Below are positions 10,003-21,451 of a stretch of DNA of 64,000 bases, piece after piece (position 1 is the first letter of the stretch; every line of letters starts with the position of its first letter). The notes beneath the pieces are model-generated. The model saw only the letters and a list, made by a program, of their open reading frames with translations, did no database searches and was not told the DNA's origin. The stretch comes from Deltaproteobacteria bacterium HGW-Deltaproteobacteria-12 (GTDB lineage Bacteria; Desulfobacterota; Syntrophia; Syntrophales; Smithellaceae), in assembly GCA_002840565.1 (NCBI GenBank), contig PHBK01000001.1, positions 124,001 to 188,000 of the forward strand. Reading direction: 5' to 3'. The translations under genes and the position numbers were made by a program.

Positions 10003-11616
10003 ATGAAAGAAATCTTAATCGCAATCAGCGGAATAATTTTGTTTTTAATCGGCATGGTCAGGCTTTCATTAACAGCCCGGGAAGTAATTAATGTGCGTAT
10101 TAAACAATATATTAAATATTCAGTGGAAAAACCTCTATACGGCCTTTTGATCGGTGCCGTTTCTACTGTTTTTTTCCAAAGTTCGTCTGCTTCTATCGCC
10201 TTGACAATAGGTCTTGTGAGCGCAGGATTGGTCAGTTTTTACAGTTCTCTTGCTATTATATTGGGTGCAGATATCGGAACAACGTTAACTGTTCAATTGG
10301 TAATATGGAGGTTTACGGAGATCTCACCAATCTTTATTTCCCTAGGCGGTCTCTTATGGTTAATTGGTCGCGAAAAATGGGATGTTGCCGGTAAGATGAT
10401 TTTTTATTTTGGGCTCATTTTTTTCGGTCTGGAAATGGTAGGCCAGGCGGCAGAACCTTTAAAAAAATCTCCAGACTTTCTGAATTTTTTTGCTCAGGCC
10501 AAGAATCCTCTTTTTGGTCTTGCCCTGGGAGTAGTTGTTACTGGGATTATACACGCATCAGCTATACCGATTGGCATTTTAGTTATCCTCGCTCAGCAGG
10601 ATGTCGTTTCACTGGAAAATGCTTTGCCCGTGGTTATGGGTGCAAATATTGGCACAACTGTTACGGCACTTCTCGTCGGATCTGTTGCCACAGTGAGCGG
10701 TAAAAGAAGTGCCATATCTCATCTTGTTTTTAAATGTACAGGTGTCTTGCTTTTCCTGATGTTTATGCCGCATTTTCTGGTGTTACTAGGGGCTCTTTCT
10801 TCCAGTGTGGCTCAGCAAATTGTTTTGGGCCACTTTTTGCTGAATCTGCTTATTGTATTGGTTTTTATTTCTTTCTTAAAACCATTTGCCCGCTTAATGA
10901 ACAAAATGATACCAGGGTTGGATGATCCTCTGCCGCTTTGGCCGGAGTTTCTTAATCAGCACGATTTGTCAAATCCCGAAAAGTCATTGGGCGATGTTCA
11001 AAAAGAGTTGCACAGGGCAATGATTATTATTCAAAAAATGTTCATCAGCACTATTGACTTAATGGCTTTCCCTAAAGAGGGTAAAAGAAAAGACATTTCT
11101 TATATTGAAATGCTGGTTAATAATTTAAGAGCTCAAATTGTCAAGTTCTTATGGCGAATATCAGCCAGTCAGCTTTCAATTAAACTTTCCGAAAAGCTTT
11201 TTGCCTATACGGCAATTGTGGATGATATTGAAAGCATTGGTAATCATATAACATTGATAACAGATTTGGTCCTTCAGAAGGCCATGAAAAAAATCAAATT
11301 CAGCGAAAGCGGCGAAGCAGAGATGCTAGAGATTATTGGATTGATAAGCCGGAATCTTGATGATGCAAGGGCTATTATTACTGAACCGCATGATCAAAAA
11401 ATAAACGACATTATTTGCAGGGAAGAAGAAGTAGATATAAAAGTGAAGGATGCCCGCGACCGGCACATCGAGCGGTTTCATAGACGGCTTTGTCAGGCTG
11501 AGGCCGGACCCTTCTTTGTGGAGATGCTCATTCATCTGGAGCGTATATCTGATCATTGCAACAATATTGCTGAATACGTTTCGGATATTGAAAGAAAGGC
11601 GCCTGAACAGAATTAA
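10003..11616 (+). CDS. Na+/phosphate cotransporter family protein (NptA/YjbB type) with PhoU-like tail
   Basis: 537 residues. The N-terminal 300 residues are hydrophobic and hold the two inverted Na_Pi_cotrans repeats: QSSSAS with GADIGTTLT in the first and GANIGTTVTA in the second. Both signatures are typical of bacterial type II Na/Pi symporters. The C-terminal 200 residues are helical and PhoU-like (LFAYTAIVDDIESIGNHITLI and LIHLERISDHCNNIAEYV), as in the YjbB family. It likely moves phosphate, or a similar anion, across the cytoplasmic membrane. The TRAP genes begin 38 bases downstream; co-transcription is possible but not proven. Confidence 0.9.
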   Translation: MKEILIAISGIILFLIGMVRLSLTAREVINVRIKQYIKYSVEKPLYGLLIGAVSTVFFQSSSASIALTIGLVSAGLVSFYSSLAIILGADIGTTLTVQLVIWRFTEISPIFISLGGLLWLIGREKWDVAGKMIFYFGLIFFGLEMVGQAAEPLKKSPDFLNFFAQAKNPLFGLALGVVVTGIIHASAIPIGILVILAQQDVVSLENALPVVMGANIGTTVTALLVGSVATVSGKRSAISHLVFKCTGVLLFLMFMPHFLVLLGALSSSVAQQIVLGHFLLNLLIVLVFISFLKPFARLMNKMIPGLDDPLPLWPEFLNQHDLSNPEKSLGDVQKELHRAMIIIQKMFISTIDLMAFPKEGKRKDISYIEMLVNNLRAQIVKFLWRISASQLSIKLSEKLFAYTAIVDDIESIGNHITLITDLVLQKAMKKIKFSESGEAEMLEIIGLISRNLDDARAIITEPHDQKINDIICREEEVDIKVKDARDRHIERFHRRLCQAEAGPFFVEMLIHLERISDHCNNIAEYVSDIERKAPEQN

Positions 11617-11653
11617 TGATTGGTCACTGATAGTAATCAAAAGGAGAGAATTA

Positions 11654-12679
11654 ATGGCGAAATATGGCAAGTATTTTATTATGGCAGTGATTGGTGTATT
11701 TGTCGTCTTGACAGCAGCCCAGGCATTGAGGGCTGAAACAATCGAACTGAAGATGGCGCATTTTATGTCACCGATGCATATCCAGCATCAGCAGTCTTTT
11801 GTGCCCTTTACCAAAGAAGTGGAAAAACTGACCGGCGGCAGGGTGAAAATCAGGATTTTCCCAGGTGGTGCTTTAGGTGGAGCCCCGGAGCTGGCAGATT
11901 CAGTAAAGACTGGTATCGCAGATATAGCTTTCATTGTTCCTTCTTACACAACCGGACGTTTTCCGCGAACTTCTGTTTTTGACTTGCCTTTTATATTTGA
12001 TAACGCCATACAGGCTGCAGAAGTGTTGTATGCCGTTTATGACAAATATCTCGCCGAAGATTTTAAGGATTATAAGGTTTTATGGCTATATAGTTGCGAT
12101 ACAGGTCAATTGCATTCAGTGGGGAAACAAATCAGAGTTCTTGCTGATTTGCAGGGAATGAAAATGCGGGCACCATCTTCTTATATGAGCGAGGCCTTAA
12201 AACTATTAGGTTCCAATCCTGTATCCATGCCTCTTTCCGAGCTTTCCATGGCGCTGGATAAACACGTTATTGATGGCATGCTGTCTCCAAGTTCTTCTTT
12301 AAAGGATTTTAAATTAACTGAAACAATAAAGAACACAACGCAGATTGATTTTTATATTTCGCCAATGGCCGTAATCATGAATAAAGAAAAGTATAACTCA
12401 TTGCCAGATTATGCGAGGAAAGCCATTGATCAGGCGTCGGGGAAAAAACGGGGATTGCTTGCTGCCAAGATTTATGACGATTATGCAAAAACTTCTTTAA
12501 AATATTTAAGTGATACCGGGAAAATAAAAGTATATCGTTTGGCGCCGGATGAAAAAAAGAAGTTCATAGAAAAATTGAAAAAGATGGAAGTGGAGTGGGT
12601 GGCAAAAAATGCGATAAAGGGTATACCCGCCAGAGAATTGATGGATAGGATACATGAGCTCGCCGCTAAAACCAAATAG
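11654..12679 (+). CDS. dctP: TRAP transporter periplasmic solute-binding protein DctP
   Basis: 341 residues. ATG 11654 is chosen because AAAAGGAG lies just upstream at 11639-11646 and a proper signal peptide (KYFIMAVIGVFVVLTAAQALRA, cleavage before ETIEL) follows. The mature part matches the DctP/TAXI-unlike TRAP binding family: LKMAHFMSP at the N-terminus, RVKIRIFPGGALGG, and LQGMKMRAP, which contains the conserved Arg that binds the carboxylate of the ligand. It captures an organic acid in the periplasm and delivers it to DctQM. The exact substrate cannot be told from the sequence. First gene of the dctPQM set. Confidence 0.92.
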   Translation: MAKYGKYFIMAVIGVFVVLTAAQALRAETIELKMAHFMSPMHIQHQQSFVPFTKEVEKLTGGRVKIRIFPGGALGGAPELADSVKTGIADIAFIVPSYTTGRFPRTSVFDLPFIFDNAIQAAEVLYAVYDKYLAEDFKDYKVLWLYSCDTGQLHSVGKQIRVLADLQGMKMRAPSSYMSEALKLLGSNPVSMPLSELSMALDKHVIDGMLSPSSSLKDFKLTETIKNTTQIDFYISPMAVIMNKEKYNSLPDYARKAIDQASGKKRGLLAAKIYDDYAKTSLKYLSDTGKIKVYRLAPDEKKKFIEKLKKMEVEWVAKNAIKGIPARELMDRIHELAAKTK

Positions 12680-12719
12680 CAATATGTTCGCTTAATATTT
12701 CAGGCAGGAGATGTAAAAG

Positions 12720-13223
12720 ATGTTACTAGAGCAGAAAACAGGTTGGCTCCATACACTTGCTCATACACTAAATGGCATTGGTATTGTTTTAATTTTCTTG
12801 CTCATGTTTTTGACCGTGGCGGATATTGTCCTCAGAAAAATACTCAATCAAGGAATATTAGGAACGCTGGAAATATCTGAATCTATGATGGTGGCTATAG
12901 TTTACTTTTCGCTGGCTGCGGGAGAGCTTAAAGAGCGTAATGTTAATGTTGATTTACTGGTTAGCCGGCTTTCGTTAAAGAGTCAGAAGATTATTGATGC
13001 CGTAGTTAAAACTATCGGCTTTATTCTTTATTGTTTAATTGCTTATGCCGTTTTTGGCTATGCTGCCCTGATGAAATCTTCCGGTGAAGTTTCATTGGAT
13101 TTGTTGCTGCCTAAGTATCCGCTTATTTATATTGTTGCCTTGTCGCTGATTCCTTTTAGTCTTGTTCTCTTATCCCGGATGATTGTTGCTTGGCAGAATT
13201 TAAGGCGATTATGGATCCGCTGA
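12720..13223 (+). CDS. dctQ: TRAP transporter small permease subunit DctQ
   Basis: 167 residues with four predicted membrane helices (about residues 15-37, 50-70, 95-118, 133-155), the size and topology of the DctQ subunit. AGGAG lies just upstream of the start. It bridges the large permease DctM in the membrane of Na+-coupled TRAP systems. The reading frame ends inside the start region of dctM, implying translational coupling. Confidence 0.88.
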   Translation: MLLEQKTGWLHTLAHTLNGIGIVLIFLLMFLTVADIVLRKILNQGILGTLEISESMMVAIVYFSLAAGELKERNVNVDLLVSRLSLKSQKIIDAVVKTIGFILYCLIAYAVFGYAALMKSSGEVSLDLLLPKYPLIYIVALSLIPFSLVLLSRMIVAWQNLRRLWIR

Positions 13224-14515
13224 TTGTTGGAGTTGCCGGAATTCTGATGGTGTTGCTATTCCTGCTTCTGGGCATGAATGTCGGCTTTGCCATGGGTACT
13301 GTCGGGTTTCTGGGATTTTCTTTATTAACTTCCTTCGGAACTGGAATATCCATGATCGGTATGGTGGCGTATAAGACGGGATCTTCTTATACATTAACGG
13401 TAATACCCTTATTTATTCTGATGGGTCTGTTTTCCAATTCTTCACGGATGGGTTATGAGTTATATCAGGCAGTTAACCGCTGGATTGGATTTCTACCCGG
13501 AGGACTAGCCATGGCTACAGTTTTGGCATGCGCAGCTTTTGCGGCTATATCCGGTTCGTCATTGGCAACGGCAGCAATTATGGGAATGGTAGCCTTGCCG
13601 GAAATGAAGCGATTCAATTATGATAACGCTCTGGCTATCGGGTGTGTTGCCGCTGGAGGAACATTAGGTATCTTAATTCCACCCAGTACAATAATGATTA
13701 TCTATGGCCTATTAACAGAACAGCCAATAGGCACGCTTTTTATTGCCGGTATTCTGCCGGGTATTTTATTGACATGCCTTTTTCTGGGAACAATATATAT
13801 TATGACCAAAAGAAATCCTCTTTTGGCGCCGGCCGGACCAAGTTTCCCTTGGAGGGATAAATTTTCAGCTCTCAAAGGCACTGCCAGTGTTCTTTTTCTT
13901 TTTGCTCTGGTAATTGGTGGTCTATACATGGGCTGGTTCTCGCCAACGGAAGCGGCTGGTGTCGGCGCATTCGGTGCTCTGATAGTTGCATTAGTCAAAA
14001 GGCGCATGACGGGGAAAGATCTCTTTGCCGCTTTGCAGGAAACTGCTCTGACTACGGCAATGGTCTTTACAATTCTGATCGGCGCAAATATTCTAGGTTA
14101 CTTTATGACAGTCAGTCAGATTCCAGAAAGCCTTTCTCGATTGATAGTGAGCCAGGGACTAAATCGATATTTGGTAATGTCTATTATTTGCACTCTTTAT
14201 ATCATTTTGGGTTGCCTGATGGAAGGCATGGCGATCATGGTATTAACGTTGCCGGTAGTCTTTCCCCTTGTCATGCAGCTGGGGTTTGACCCCATCTGGT
14301 TTGGAGTCATAGTTACTCTTTTTATAGAAATGGGCTTGATTACACCGCCCATCGGTGTAAATGTTTTTATCGTCGGTGGAATTGTCAAAGAAGTTCCTAT
14401 GTACGCGATCTTCCGCGGTGTCATGCCGTTTTTTATTGCAATGATCATTTGCCTGATAATATTGATGGTTTTCCCACAAATCGCTTTGTTTCTGCCTCGA
14501 ACAATGGGGCGCTGA
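13211..14515 (+). CDS. dctM: TRAP transporter large permease subunit DctM
   Basis: About 434 residues from ATG 13211, which has AAGG a few bases upstream and overlaps dctQ by 13 bases; an in-frame TTG at 13190 is an alternative. About twelve hydrophobic segments, with the DctM signatures GGTLGILIPPSTIMIIYG, ISGSSLATAAIMG and GLITPPIGVNVFIV. It is the ion-coupled transport channel of the TRAP system, taking substrate from DctP. Together with dctP and dctQ it forms a complete tripartite uptake system. Confidence 0.93.
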   Translation: MDPLIVGVAGILMVLLFLLLGMNVGFAMGTVGFLGFSLLTSFGTGISMIGMVAYKTGSSYTLTVIPLFILMGLFSNSSRMGYELYQAVNRWIGFLPGGLAMATVLACAAFAAISGSSLATAAIMGMVALPEMKRFNYDNALAIGCVAAGGTLGILIPPSTIMIIYGLLTEQPIGTLFIAGILPGILLTCLFLGTIYIMTKRNPLLAPAGPSFPWRDKFSALKGTASVLFLFALVIGGLYMGWFSPTEAAGVGAFGALIVALVKRRMTGKDLFAALQETALTTAMVFTILIGANILGYFMTVSQIPESLSRLIVSQGLNRYLVMSIICTLYIILGCLMEGMAIMVLTLPVVFPLVMQLGFDPIWFGVIVTLFIEMGLITPPIGVNVFIVGGIVKEVPMYAIFRGVMPFFIAMIICLIILMVFPQIALFLPRTMGR

Positions 14516-14614
14516 CATCATTCATTTATAGACTCCTTTGCCCTTAATAAAGTCAGTTTCATTGGCAGTATCCAGTATGTCTTAAATTGCTGTCCATCTA
14601 ATAAAAAAGATACA

Positions 14615-14643
14615 TTGCTCTAATTTAGAAAATCTTTTATAAT
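14615..14643 (+). promoter_or_regulatory. sigma-70 promoter for the ferritin-like gene
   Basis: TTGCTC (14615-14620) and a perfect TATAAT (14638-14643) are separated by 17 bases. The gene starts at 14700, after a G-rich ribosome binding site, giving a leader of about 50 bases. Confidence 0.6.
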
Positions 14644-14699
14644 ACAACCACTTATTAATTATAAAATAATATGATTTTCAGTTTAAGGGGGAAATAAAA

Positions 14700-15218
14700 A
14701 TGAAACAGAGAATGAGTGCTTTAAAGTTTGCTCTTGAAAATGAAAACAAAGAACATGATTTTTATATGGATAACGCCCGTAGAACAAAAAATCTGGCAGG
14801 TAAAAACATGTTCAAACAACTTGCCAATGAAGAAAAGGAACATTTCGAGATGTTAAGGAAGTTGCATGACAGGTGGGAACAGCAGAAGAAATGGCCGGCA
14901 ACGGTTCCTCTGAAAGTGAAGAAATCTCTGGCCGGCAGCATATTGAAATCAATGGAAGGTAAAAAGTCGGCCCGTATGAAAGGTGATGAAGACGACCTGA
15001 AAGCGATTCGCACGGCAATTGATTTTGAGGCCAGAGGTGTAGATCTTTACACAAAATTGGAAAAAGCAAGCACTGATCCTAAGGAAAAAGCATTTTTTAA
15101 TTTAATTGCAAGTATAGAGCGGGCGCATTTTCTATCTCTGCGAGAAACTGAAGAATTCTTATTAGATCCAGTTTCCTGGTATCAGAATGCCGAAAAAAGT
15201 ACTCTGGATGGGGCGTAA
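14700..15218 (+). CDS. ferritin-like/rubrerythrin-family di-iron protein without rubredoxin domain
   Basis: 172 residues made of one four-helix bundle. Two half-motifs can be seen: ENENKEHDFYMD with ANEEKEHFEML, and DFEARGVDLY with IASIERAHFLSL. The Glu and ExxH residues are the usual diiron ligands of the rubrerythrin/ferritin-like superfamily. There is no CxxC rubredoxin module. Such proteins reduce peroxide or handle iron in anaerobes. It has its own promoter and lies near the oxidative-defence genes, but on the opposite strand. Confidence 0.8.
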   Translation: MKQRMSALKFALENENKEHDFYMDNARRTKNLAGKNMFKQLANEEKEHFEMLRKLHDRWEQQKKWPATVPLKVKKSLAGSILKSMEGKKSARMKGDEDDLKAIRTAIDFEARGVDLYTKLEKASTDPKEKAFFNLIASIERAHFLSLRETEEFLLDPVSWYQNAEKSTLDGA

Positions 15219-15234
15219 TGTTTACTCCGTCTGT

Positions 15235-17205
15235 TTAGTGCTGACTTGAAGAATTCTCTGCATTTACTATATCCAATTGGTCCAGCTGAGAATTTATTTT
15301 TGTCCAGGCAGTATAGGAATGGTCGAGCTCGGAATTCATACCTTTCAACTCTTTATTTATGATCTTAATCCGGTTTACGTCTTTATGGATTTGCGGATTA
15401 CACAGGGCGGTTTCGAGTTCAGTCTTTCTGGCTTCCAATAATTCAATTTTTTTCTCCACTGCTGCCAGTTCTTTTTTCCAGGCGTTTTTCGTTTTTGCTA
15501 AGCTGTTTCTTTCTTCTGCCTCCAGTCTTTTTTGCACTTTGCTCTTAAAAGCTGGTTCTCTTTCCAGCAGACGTGATTTGTCTTCTTTCATACAGATGAA
15601 CTCAGTGCGCTTTTCAATGAAATAGGAGTAATTGCCGGAATAGTAGTTGATAGCTCCATCCTTTAATTCAAAGACTTTATTGACCAGCCGATCGAGAAAA
15701 TAACGGTCATGGGACACGATGACTACCGTGCCGTTGTAATTGATGAGGGCATCTTGAAAAATGGATTTCGTTTTCAGATCGAGATGGTTTGTCGGTTCAT
15801 CCAGGACGAGAAAATTGGTATCCAGCAATAATATTTTTAACAGGGCGATCCTGGATTTTTCGCCGCCGGAGAGCACTGAAATCGGTTTGTAGATATCGTC
15901 TCCGGAAAAAAGAAACGCGCCCAGCAAATTGCGTTTCTCCTGATCGGACGCCAGAGTGACGACGCTGTTGACTTCTTCCCAGATGGTTTTTTCATAGCTT
16001 AAGTTTTGTGAACTTTCCTGAGAAAAAAAGGCCATATTTACATCATTGCCGTATTGAACTTTTCCGGCCGCTGGTTTTTCTCCTAAACTTAACAGACGGG
16101 ACAATGTTGACTTGCCTGAGCCGTTGACGCCTACAAATGCAACTTTGTCGCTGCGAAACAAACTGAAATTAAAATTGTTAATAACTTTCAGTTCGCCGTA
16201 ATTATGACTAAGATCAATCACCTTGACAACTTCTTTGGCGCTTTTCTTGCAGTCAGGGAATTTCATGGTTACCGCTTTGGTTTTGGCATCAAGCGTAATT
16301 GCATCAAACTTTTCGAGCATTTTAACACGGCTCTGGACCTGACTGGCCTTCGTTGCCTTGTAACGAAATCGTTCTACGAATTCTTCAATTTTTCTGATTT
16401 GTGCTTTTTGCAGCTCCTGTTCTTTTCTCAGGGCGGCATGGCGCCTTTCCTTTTCCTGAAGGTAATGCGAATAGTTTCCTTTATAAATATGAATATGGCG
16501 GGATGCCAGTTCGGCAATCTGGGTGACAATTTTATCCAGAAAAAACCGGTCATGGGAAATAACAATGATTGTTCCCGGATATTCACGTAGATAGCTCTCC
16601 AGCCACTCCATGCTTTCCGTGTCCAGATGGTTGGTCGGTTCATCCAACAGCATAATGTCTGGCTGAGCCAGAAGAATTGATGCCAGCAGTATACGCATTT
16701 TCCAACCGCCGGAAAAGAGTTCGCAATTGCGGACAAAATCGCTTTCCTGGAAGCCGAAGCCTTTGAGGATTTGTTTGGCTTTGGCCTCAAATGCGTAACC
16801 ATCACGGGCATTAAAGTGAGCCATTTCAGCAGAATATGCTTTAGCAATCCGGCTGTATTCCGGCGTATGTTGTTTGGCTTGGGACATCTGATGCTCCAGG
16901 AATTTAATCGATTCTTCAAGAGCGGCAATCCCGCTTTTATTCTTCAGGAAGTCGATTAAATTGACTGGCTCCAGTTCCACCAGATCCTGGGGCAGATAGC
17001 CTATTGTCTTCTGCCTGCGGTTCGGGATATCAATCAGTCCTGAATCCGGATGAACCTGTTCCAGAATTGCCCTTAGGAGAGTTGTTTTGCCCGTTCCGTT
17101 GTCGCCGACCAGGCCGATGCAGCTTTTCGGATGGATTGTCCAGTTAATATTATCAAACAGCTTTTTGTCTAAAAAAGATAAACTGACATTTCTTATGTAA
17201 ATCAT
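15235..17205 (-). CDS. ABC-F family ATP-binding protein (Uup/YheS/EttA class)
   Basis: 656 residues with two ABC ATPase domains and no membrane segments. Walker A motifs are GDNGTGKTTLL and GVNGSGKSTLS; signature motifs are FSGGWKMRI and LSGGEKSRI; both Walker B motifs continue into DEPTNHLD. The linker between domains (about residues 240-310) is charged and helical, with ASQVQSRVKMLEK, as in the P-site tRNA interaction motif of ABC-F proteins. The C-terminal 100 residues are coiled coil, as in YheS/Uup. These soluble factors act on ribosomes. It ends 17 bases from the convergent ferritin-like gene. Confidence 0.93.
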   Translation of the reverse strand: MIYIRNVSLSFLDKKLFDNINWTIHPKSCIGLVGDNGTGKTTLLRAILEQVHPDSGLIDIPNRRQKTIGYLPQDLVELEPVNLIDFLKNKSGIAALEESIKFLEHQMSQAKQHTPEYSRIAKAYSAEMAHFNARDGYAFEAKAKQILKGFGFQESDFVRNCELFSGGWKMRILLASILLAQPDIMLLDEPTNHLDTESMEWLESYLREYPGTIIVISHDRFFLDKIVTQIAELASRHIHIYKGNYSHYLQEKERRHAALRKEQELQKAQIRKIEEFVERFRYKATKASQVQSRVKMLEKFDAITLDAKTKAVTMKFPDCKKSAKEVVKVIDLSHNYGELKVINNFNFSLFRSDKVAFVGVNGSGKSTLSRLLSLGEKPAAGKVQYGNDVNMAFFSQESSQNLSYEKTIWEEVNSVVTLASDQEKRNLLGAFLFSGDDIYKPISVLSGGEKSRIALLKILLLDTNFLVLDEPTNHLDLKTKSIFQDALINYNGTVVIVSHDRYFLDRLVNKVFELKDGAINYYSGNYSYFIEKRTEFICMKEDKSRLLEREPAFKSKVQKRLEAEERNSLAKTKNAWKKELAAVEKKIELLEARKTELETALCNPQIHKDVNRIKIINKELKGMNSELDHSYTAWTKINSQLDQLDIVNAENSSSQH

Positions 17206-17231
17206 TGAGATTCTCGCTTATAATGAGCCGG

Positions 17232-17260
17232 TATATAGGGCAAATATATAGAACTGTCAA
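17232..17260 (-). promoter_or_regulatory. sigma-70 promoter for the ABC-F gene
   Basis: Read on the minus strand: TTGACA (17260-17255), 17-base spacer, TATATA (17237-17232). It lies about 27 bases before the ABC-F start at 17205, so the leader is short. Confidence 0.65.
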
Positions 17261-17421
17261 ATGATAATGCTTTCTTCGGCATTGCTTCCCTTGCGTGATT
17301 AATATTTCATTCCTTGAAGTTTGACATGAGGATTTTCTTGAAGGTTGAGAATATGCTGTTTCCAGTCAGGAGGATATCAATGATGGCTGCTACGGGTTAC
17401 CAGGCCGATCATCCGTTCGTA

Positions 17422-17441
17422 CCGGGGGAGAGTCCCCCCGG
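17422..17441 (-). terminator. G/C-rich hairpin after the reverse rubrerythrin gene
   Basis: CCGGGGG pairs with CCCCCCGG around a short loop, starting 18 bases after the end of the minus-strand rubrerythrin operon. There is no T-run, so it may be a 3' stabilising hairpin rather than an intrinsic terminator. Confidence 0.4.
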
Positions 17442-17459
17442 CCCTACTAAGAATAGATC

Positions 17460-17978
17460 TTATTTCAGCCTTTCTTCTGACAATTGCAAGTGGTCAGTTT
17501 CTATTTCCACCAGTGCTTCAAAAAGCTGCCTTATCCTTGAATGATCCGCGCCGTCGGCCGACTTTCTATAGAATGCGATCGCCTTGGTTTCCCGTTCGTG
17601 GGACTCTTTTAAGTTTTCGATATTCTCTGTGTGACAGGTCTCTCTTCCCGGGGGAACGGATTCCAGCTTGAGTATTTTCCTCCAAATGGATGCATGCTCC
17701 GCTTCAATCTTACCAAGCGCCTTAAACAAAATCTTCCCCTCGGGATCATTCGTTTGATTGGCGGCACAAGCATAAAATGTCGAATTGCTTATTTCCACCA
17801 TGAGAGCGTGTTCGACATTGGCTTGATCCTTAGCGCTAAGAGGAATATCAAAGTTCACAATAGCGTCTTTTGCCTCCAGAATATAATCCGCATGGGCGCC
17901 GCAGAAAGGGCAGTTAGGCGGGGGGTTAAAACCGACATAGGCATCTCCGCATATAATACATCTATATAATTTAACCAT
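17460..17978 (-). CDS. reverse rubrerythrin (N-terminal rubredoxin-like zinc ribbon plus ferritin-like domain)
   Basis: 172 residues from ATG 17978, preceded by GAAAGG at good spacing; the open frame extends upstream into the desulfoferrodoxin gene but has no better site. The order is reversed relative to classic rubrerythrin: CIICGDAY and CPFCGAH (the four rubredoxin cysteines) come first, then the diiron bundle with VEHALMVEIS, KIEAEHASIW, ESHERETKAI and LVEIETDHLQ. Reverse rubrerythrins are NADH-linked peroxide reductases in anaerobes. It is the last gene of the rubrerythrin-desulfoferrodoxin operon. Confidence 0.85.
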   Translation of the reverse strand: MVKLYRCIICGDAYVGFNPPPNCPFCGAHADYILEAKDAIVNFDIPLSAKDQANVEHALMVEISNSTFYACAANQTNDPEGKILFKALGKIEAEHASIWRKILKLESVPPGRETCHTENIENLKESHERETKAIAFYRKSADGADHSRIRQLFEALVEIETDHLQLSEERLK

Positions 17979-18031
17979 TTGTTTACCTTTCAAAATCATT
18001 TCCCTGATTGTTCTTAAGCCACATAGGGTTT

Positions 18032-18406
18032 TTAGAGCTTCCAAAGACCGTGAAGATTGCAGTATTCCCGTGCGATAATATTGGTCGCTTCGACGGGGAA
18101 AAATGCTTCCGGCGCCTGGCCCGGCGCTAAATATTGGCGATAAATTTTGCCGTTTGTAATTACTTCAATCCATTCGATGTAGTGTTTTTCTTCCATAGGA
18201 TGGGCAACGCTGCCGACGGTAACCTTGACCCCGCCAGCCACTTTTTCCACAACCGGAACATGCTTTTCCTTTGCCGCATCTGTAGTGTTCTCCGCCAGCA
18301 TCTTCATGGGTTGGCCGCAGCATACCAGTTTGCCCATTCCGGCGTGAAGCACTTCCACGATATTGCCGCATACGTCACATTTATAAACTTCGTTTCTTTG
18401 TGCCAT
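18032..18406 (-). CDS. dfx: desulfoferrodoxin (2Fe superoxide reductase)
   Basis: 124 residues, the normal length. Centre I is an N-terminal desulforedoxin domain with Cys10, Cys13 and the adjacent pair Cys29-Cys30. Centre II ligands are all present: His49, His69, His75, Cys116 and His119, and Lys48 before His49 is the residue that steers superoxide. It reduces superoxide to hydrogen peroxide without making oxygen. It lies 24 bases after the rubrerythrin gene and before the reverse rubrerythrin gene, so the operon couples superoxide reduction to peroxide removal. Confidence 0.96.
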   Translation of the reverse strand: MAQRNEVYKCDVCGNIVEVLHAGMGKLVCCGQPMKMLAENTTDAAKEKHVPVVEKVAGGVKVTVGSVAHPMEEKHYIEWIEVITNGKIYRQYLAPGQAPEAFFPVEATNIIAREYCNLHGLWKL

Positions 18407-18430
18407 GATGAACCTCCTTGTTTAGTATGA

Positions 18431-18928
18431 TCAATCCACTTTTTTAAACATCTTGCCTTTAGCACCGCAGATCGGGCAGGCCTCCGGAGCTTCTTTTTCA
18501 ACTGTGTATCCGCAGACCGGACAGACATAATAGCTGTAGGTGTCTCTTGCACGATCCAGATTGTCGAGTGCCTGCTGATAGAGGGCGGCATGAATTTTTT
18601 CCACTTCGTTGGCATAGTTGAAAGATCGCTCCGCCTCTTTATGCCCTTCCGCCTTGGCCGCTTCGATCATTCCCGGATACATGCTTTTGAATTCATGAGT
18701 TTCGCCGGCAATGGCTTCCTGAAGGTTTTCGCGGGTGGAACGAATGCCTTTGAGCGCCCTTAAATGAGCATGGGCGTGAATGGTTTCCGCTTCTGCGGCG
18801 GCCCTAAAAAGTTTTGCGGCCTGGGGAAATCCTTCCTGATCCGCCTTAGCCGCGAAAGCCAGATATTTACGGTTCGCCTGTGATTCACCGGCAAAAGCCT
18901 CTTTTAACGCGTCTTCAGTTTTTGACAT
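18431..18928 (-). CDS. rbr: rubrerythrin
   Basis: 165 residues from ATG 18928, seven bases after GGAGGAG; an upstream in-frame ATG at 18943 lies within the leader. The diiron bundle has FAGESQANRKYLAF, AEAETIHAHAH, AIAGETHEF and EVEKIHAALY. The C-terminal rubredoxin domain has CPVCGY and CPICGAKG. Rubrerythrin is the main NAD(P)H-dependent peroxide reductase of anaerobes. A PerR-like palindrome (19005-19015) and a large hairpin lie upstream; dfx and the reverse rubrerythrin follow. Confidence 0.95.
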   Translation of the reverse strand: MSKTEDALKEAFAGESQANRKYLAFAAKADQEGFPQAAKLFRAAAEAETIHAHAHLRALKGIRSTRENLQEAIAGETHEFKSMYPGMIEAAKAEGHKEAERSFNYANEVEKIHAALYQQALDNLDRARDTYSYYVCPVCGYTVEKEAPEACPICGAKGKMFKKVD

Positions 18929-19004
18929 AATTTTCTCCTCCATTTAAGAATTGTTTTCGTTTTTTGCCGTGCAATTATCCGGCTTCCAGCAATGCTTTGG
19001 TGAA

Positions 19005-19015
19005 ATAATGATTAT
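19005..19015. promoter_or_regulatory. PerR/Fur-type operator candidate upstream of rubrerythrin operon
   Basis: ATAATGATTAT is a perfect 5-1-5 palindrome and matches the core of the known Bacillus PerR box (ATAATNATTAT). It is about 77 bases before the rbr start. The katG and perR upstream regions hold palindromes with the same AATNATT centre. Confidence 0.5.
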
Positions 19016-19075
19016 GGCGAACCCTTCCGGATTAGCGGCGGTTCAACTACCGCTGATCCGGTGGGGGCTTTCGCC
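19016..19075 (-). terminator. long imperfect hairpin between katG and rbr
   Basis: GGCGA at 19016 pairs with TCGCC at 19071, and inside it CCGGATTAGCGG (19027-19038) pairs with CCGCTGATCCGG (19050-19061) with one G-T pair. It begins 19 bases past the katG stop on the minus strand, so it most likely ends katG transcription; there is no clean T-run. Confidence 0.5.
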
Positions 19076-19093
19076 ATGTCCTGCGACGAATCA

Positions 19094-21319
<2,226 letters not shown>

Positions 21320-21361
21320 TTAAATGTTTCTTCGTGTCGTTTTCAGTCCTACTGCTACTCT

Positions 21362-21372
21362 GGAATGATTCC
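21362..21372. promoter_or_regulatory. PerR-type operator candidate upstream of katG
   Basis: GGAATGATTCC is a perfect 5-1-5 palindrome. The same sequence, apart from the central base, occurs just before perR (21890-21900). Confidence 0.55.
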
Positions 21373-21451
21373 TATTTGTAATAAAAAGCTCTTCATCACG
21401 TCTTTTTTTTACCGCCGGTTTTTCATACTGCCTGACTGAGGGATAAGAGAA

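Noticed and set aside
823..14626. Shared ATTGCTCTAATTT word upstream of the CHAT gene and the ferritin-like gene
   Set aside because: Only 13 AT-rich bases; at the second site it is part of a -35 region, at the first there is no matching -10. Chance is sufficient.
17314..17544. 76-codon plus-strand ORF with an AGGAGG-like site before an internal ATG near 17381
   Set aside because: It runs into the antisense strand of the reverse rubrerythrin gene and through the G/C hairpin; the sequence is not recognisable as protein. A relic of another gene start cannot be excluded.
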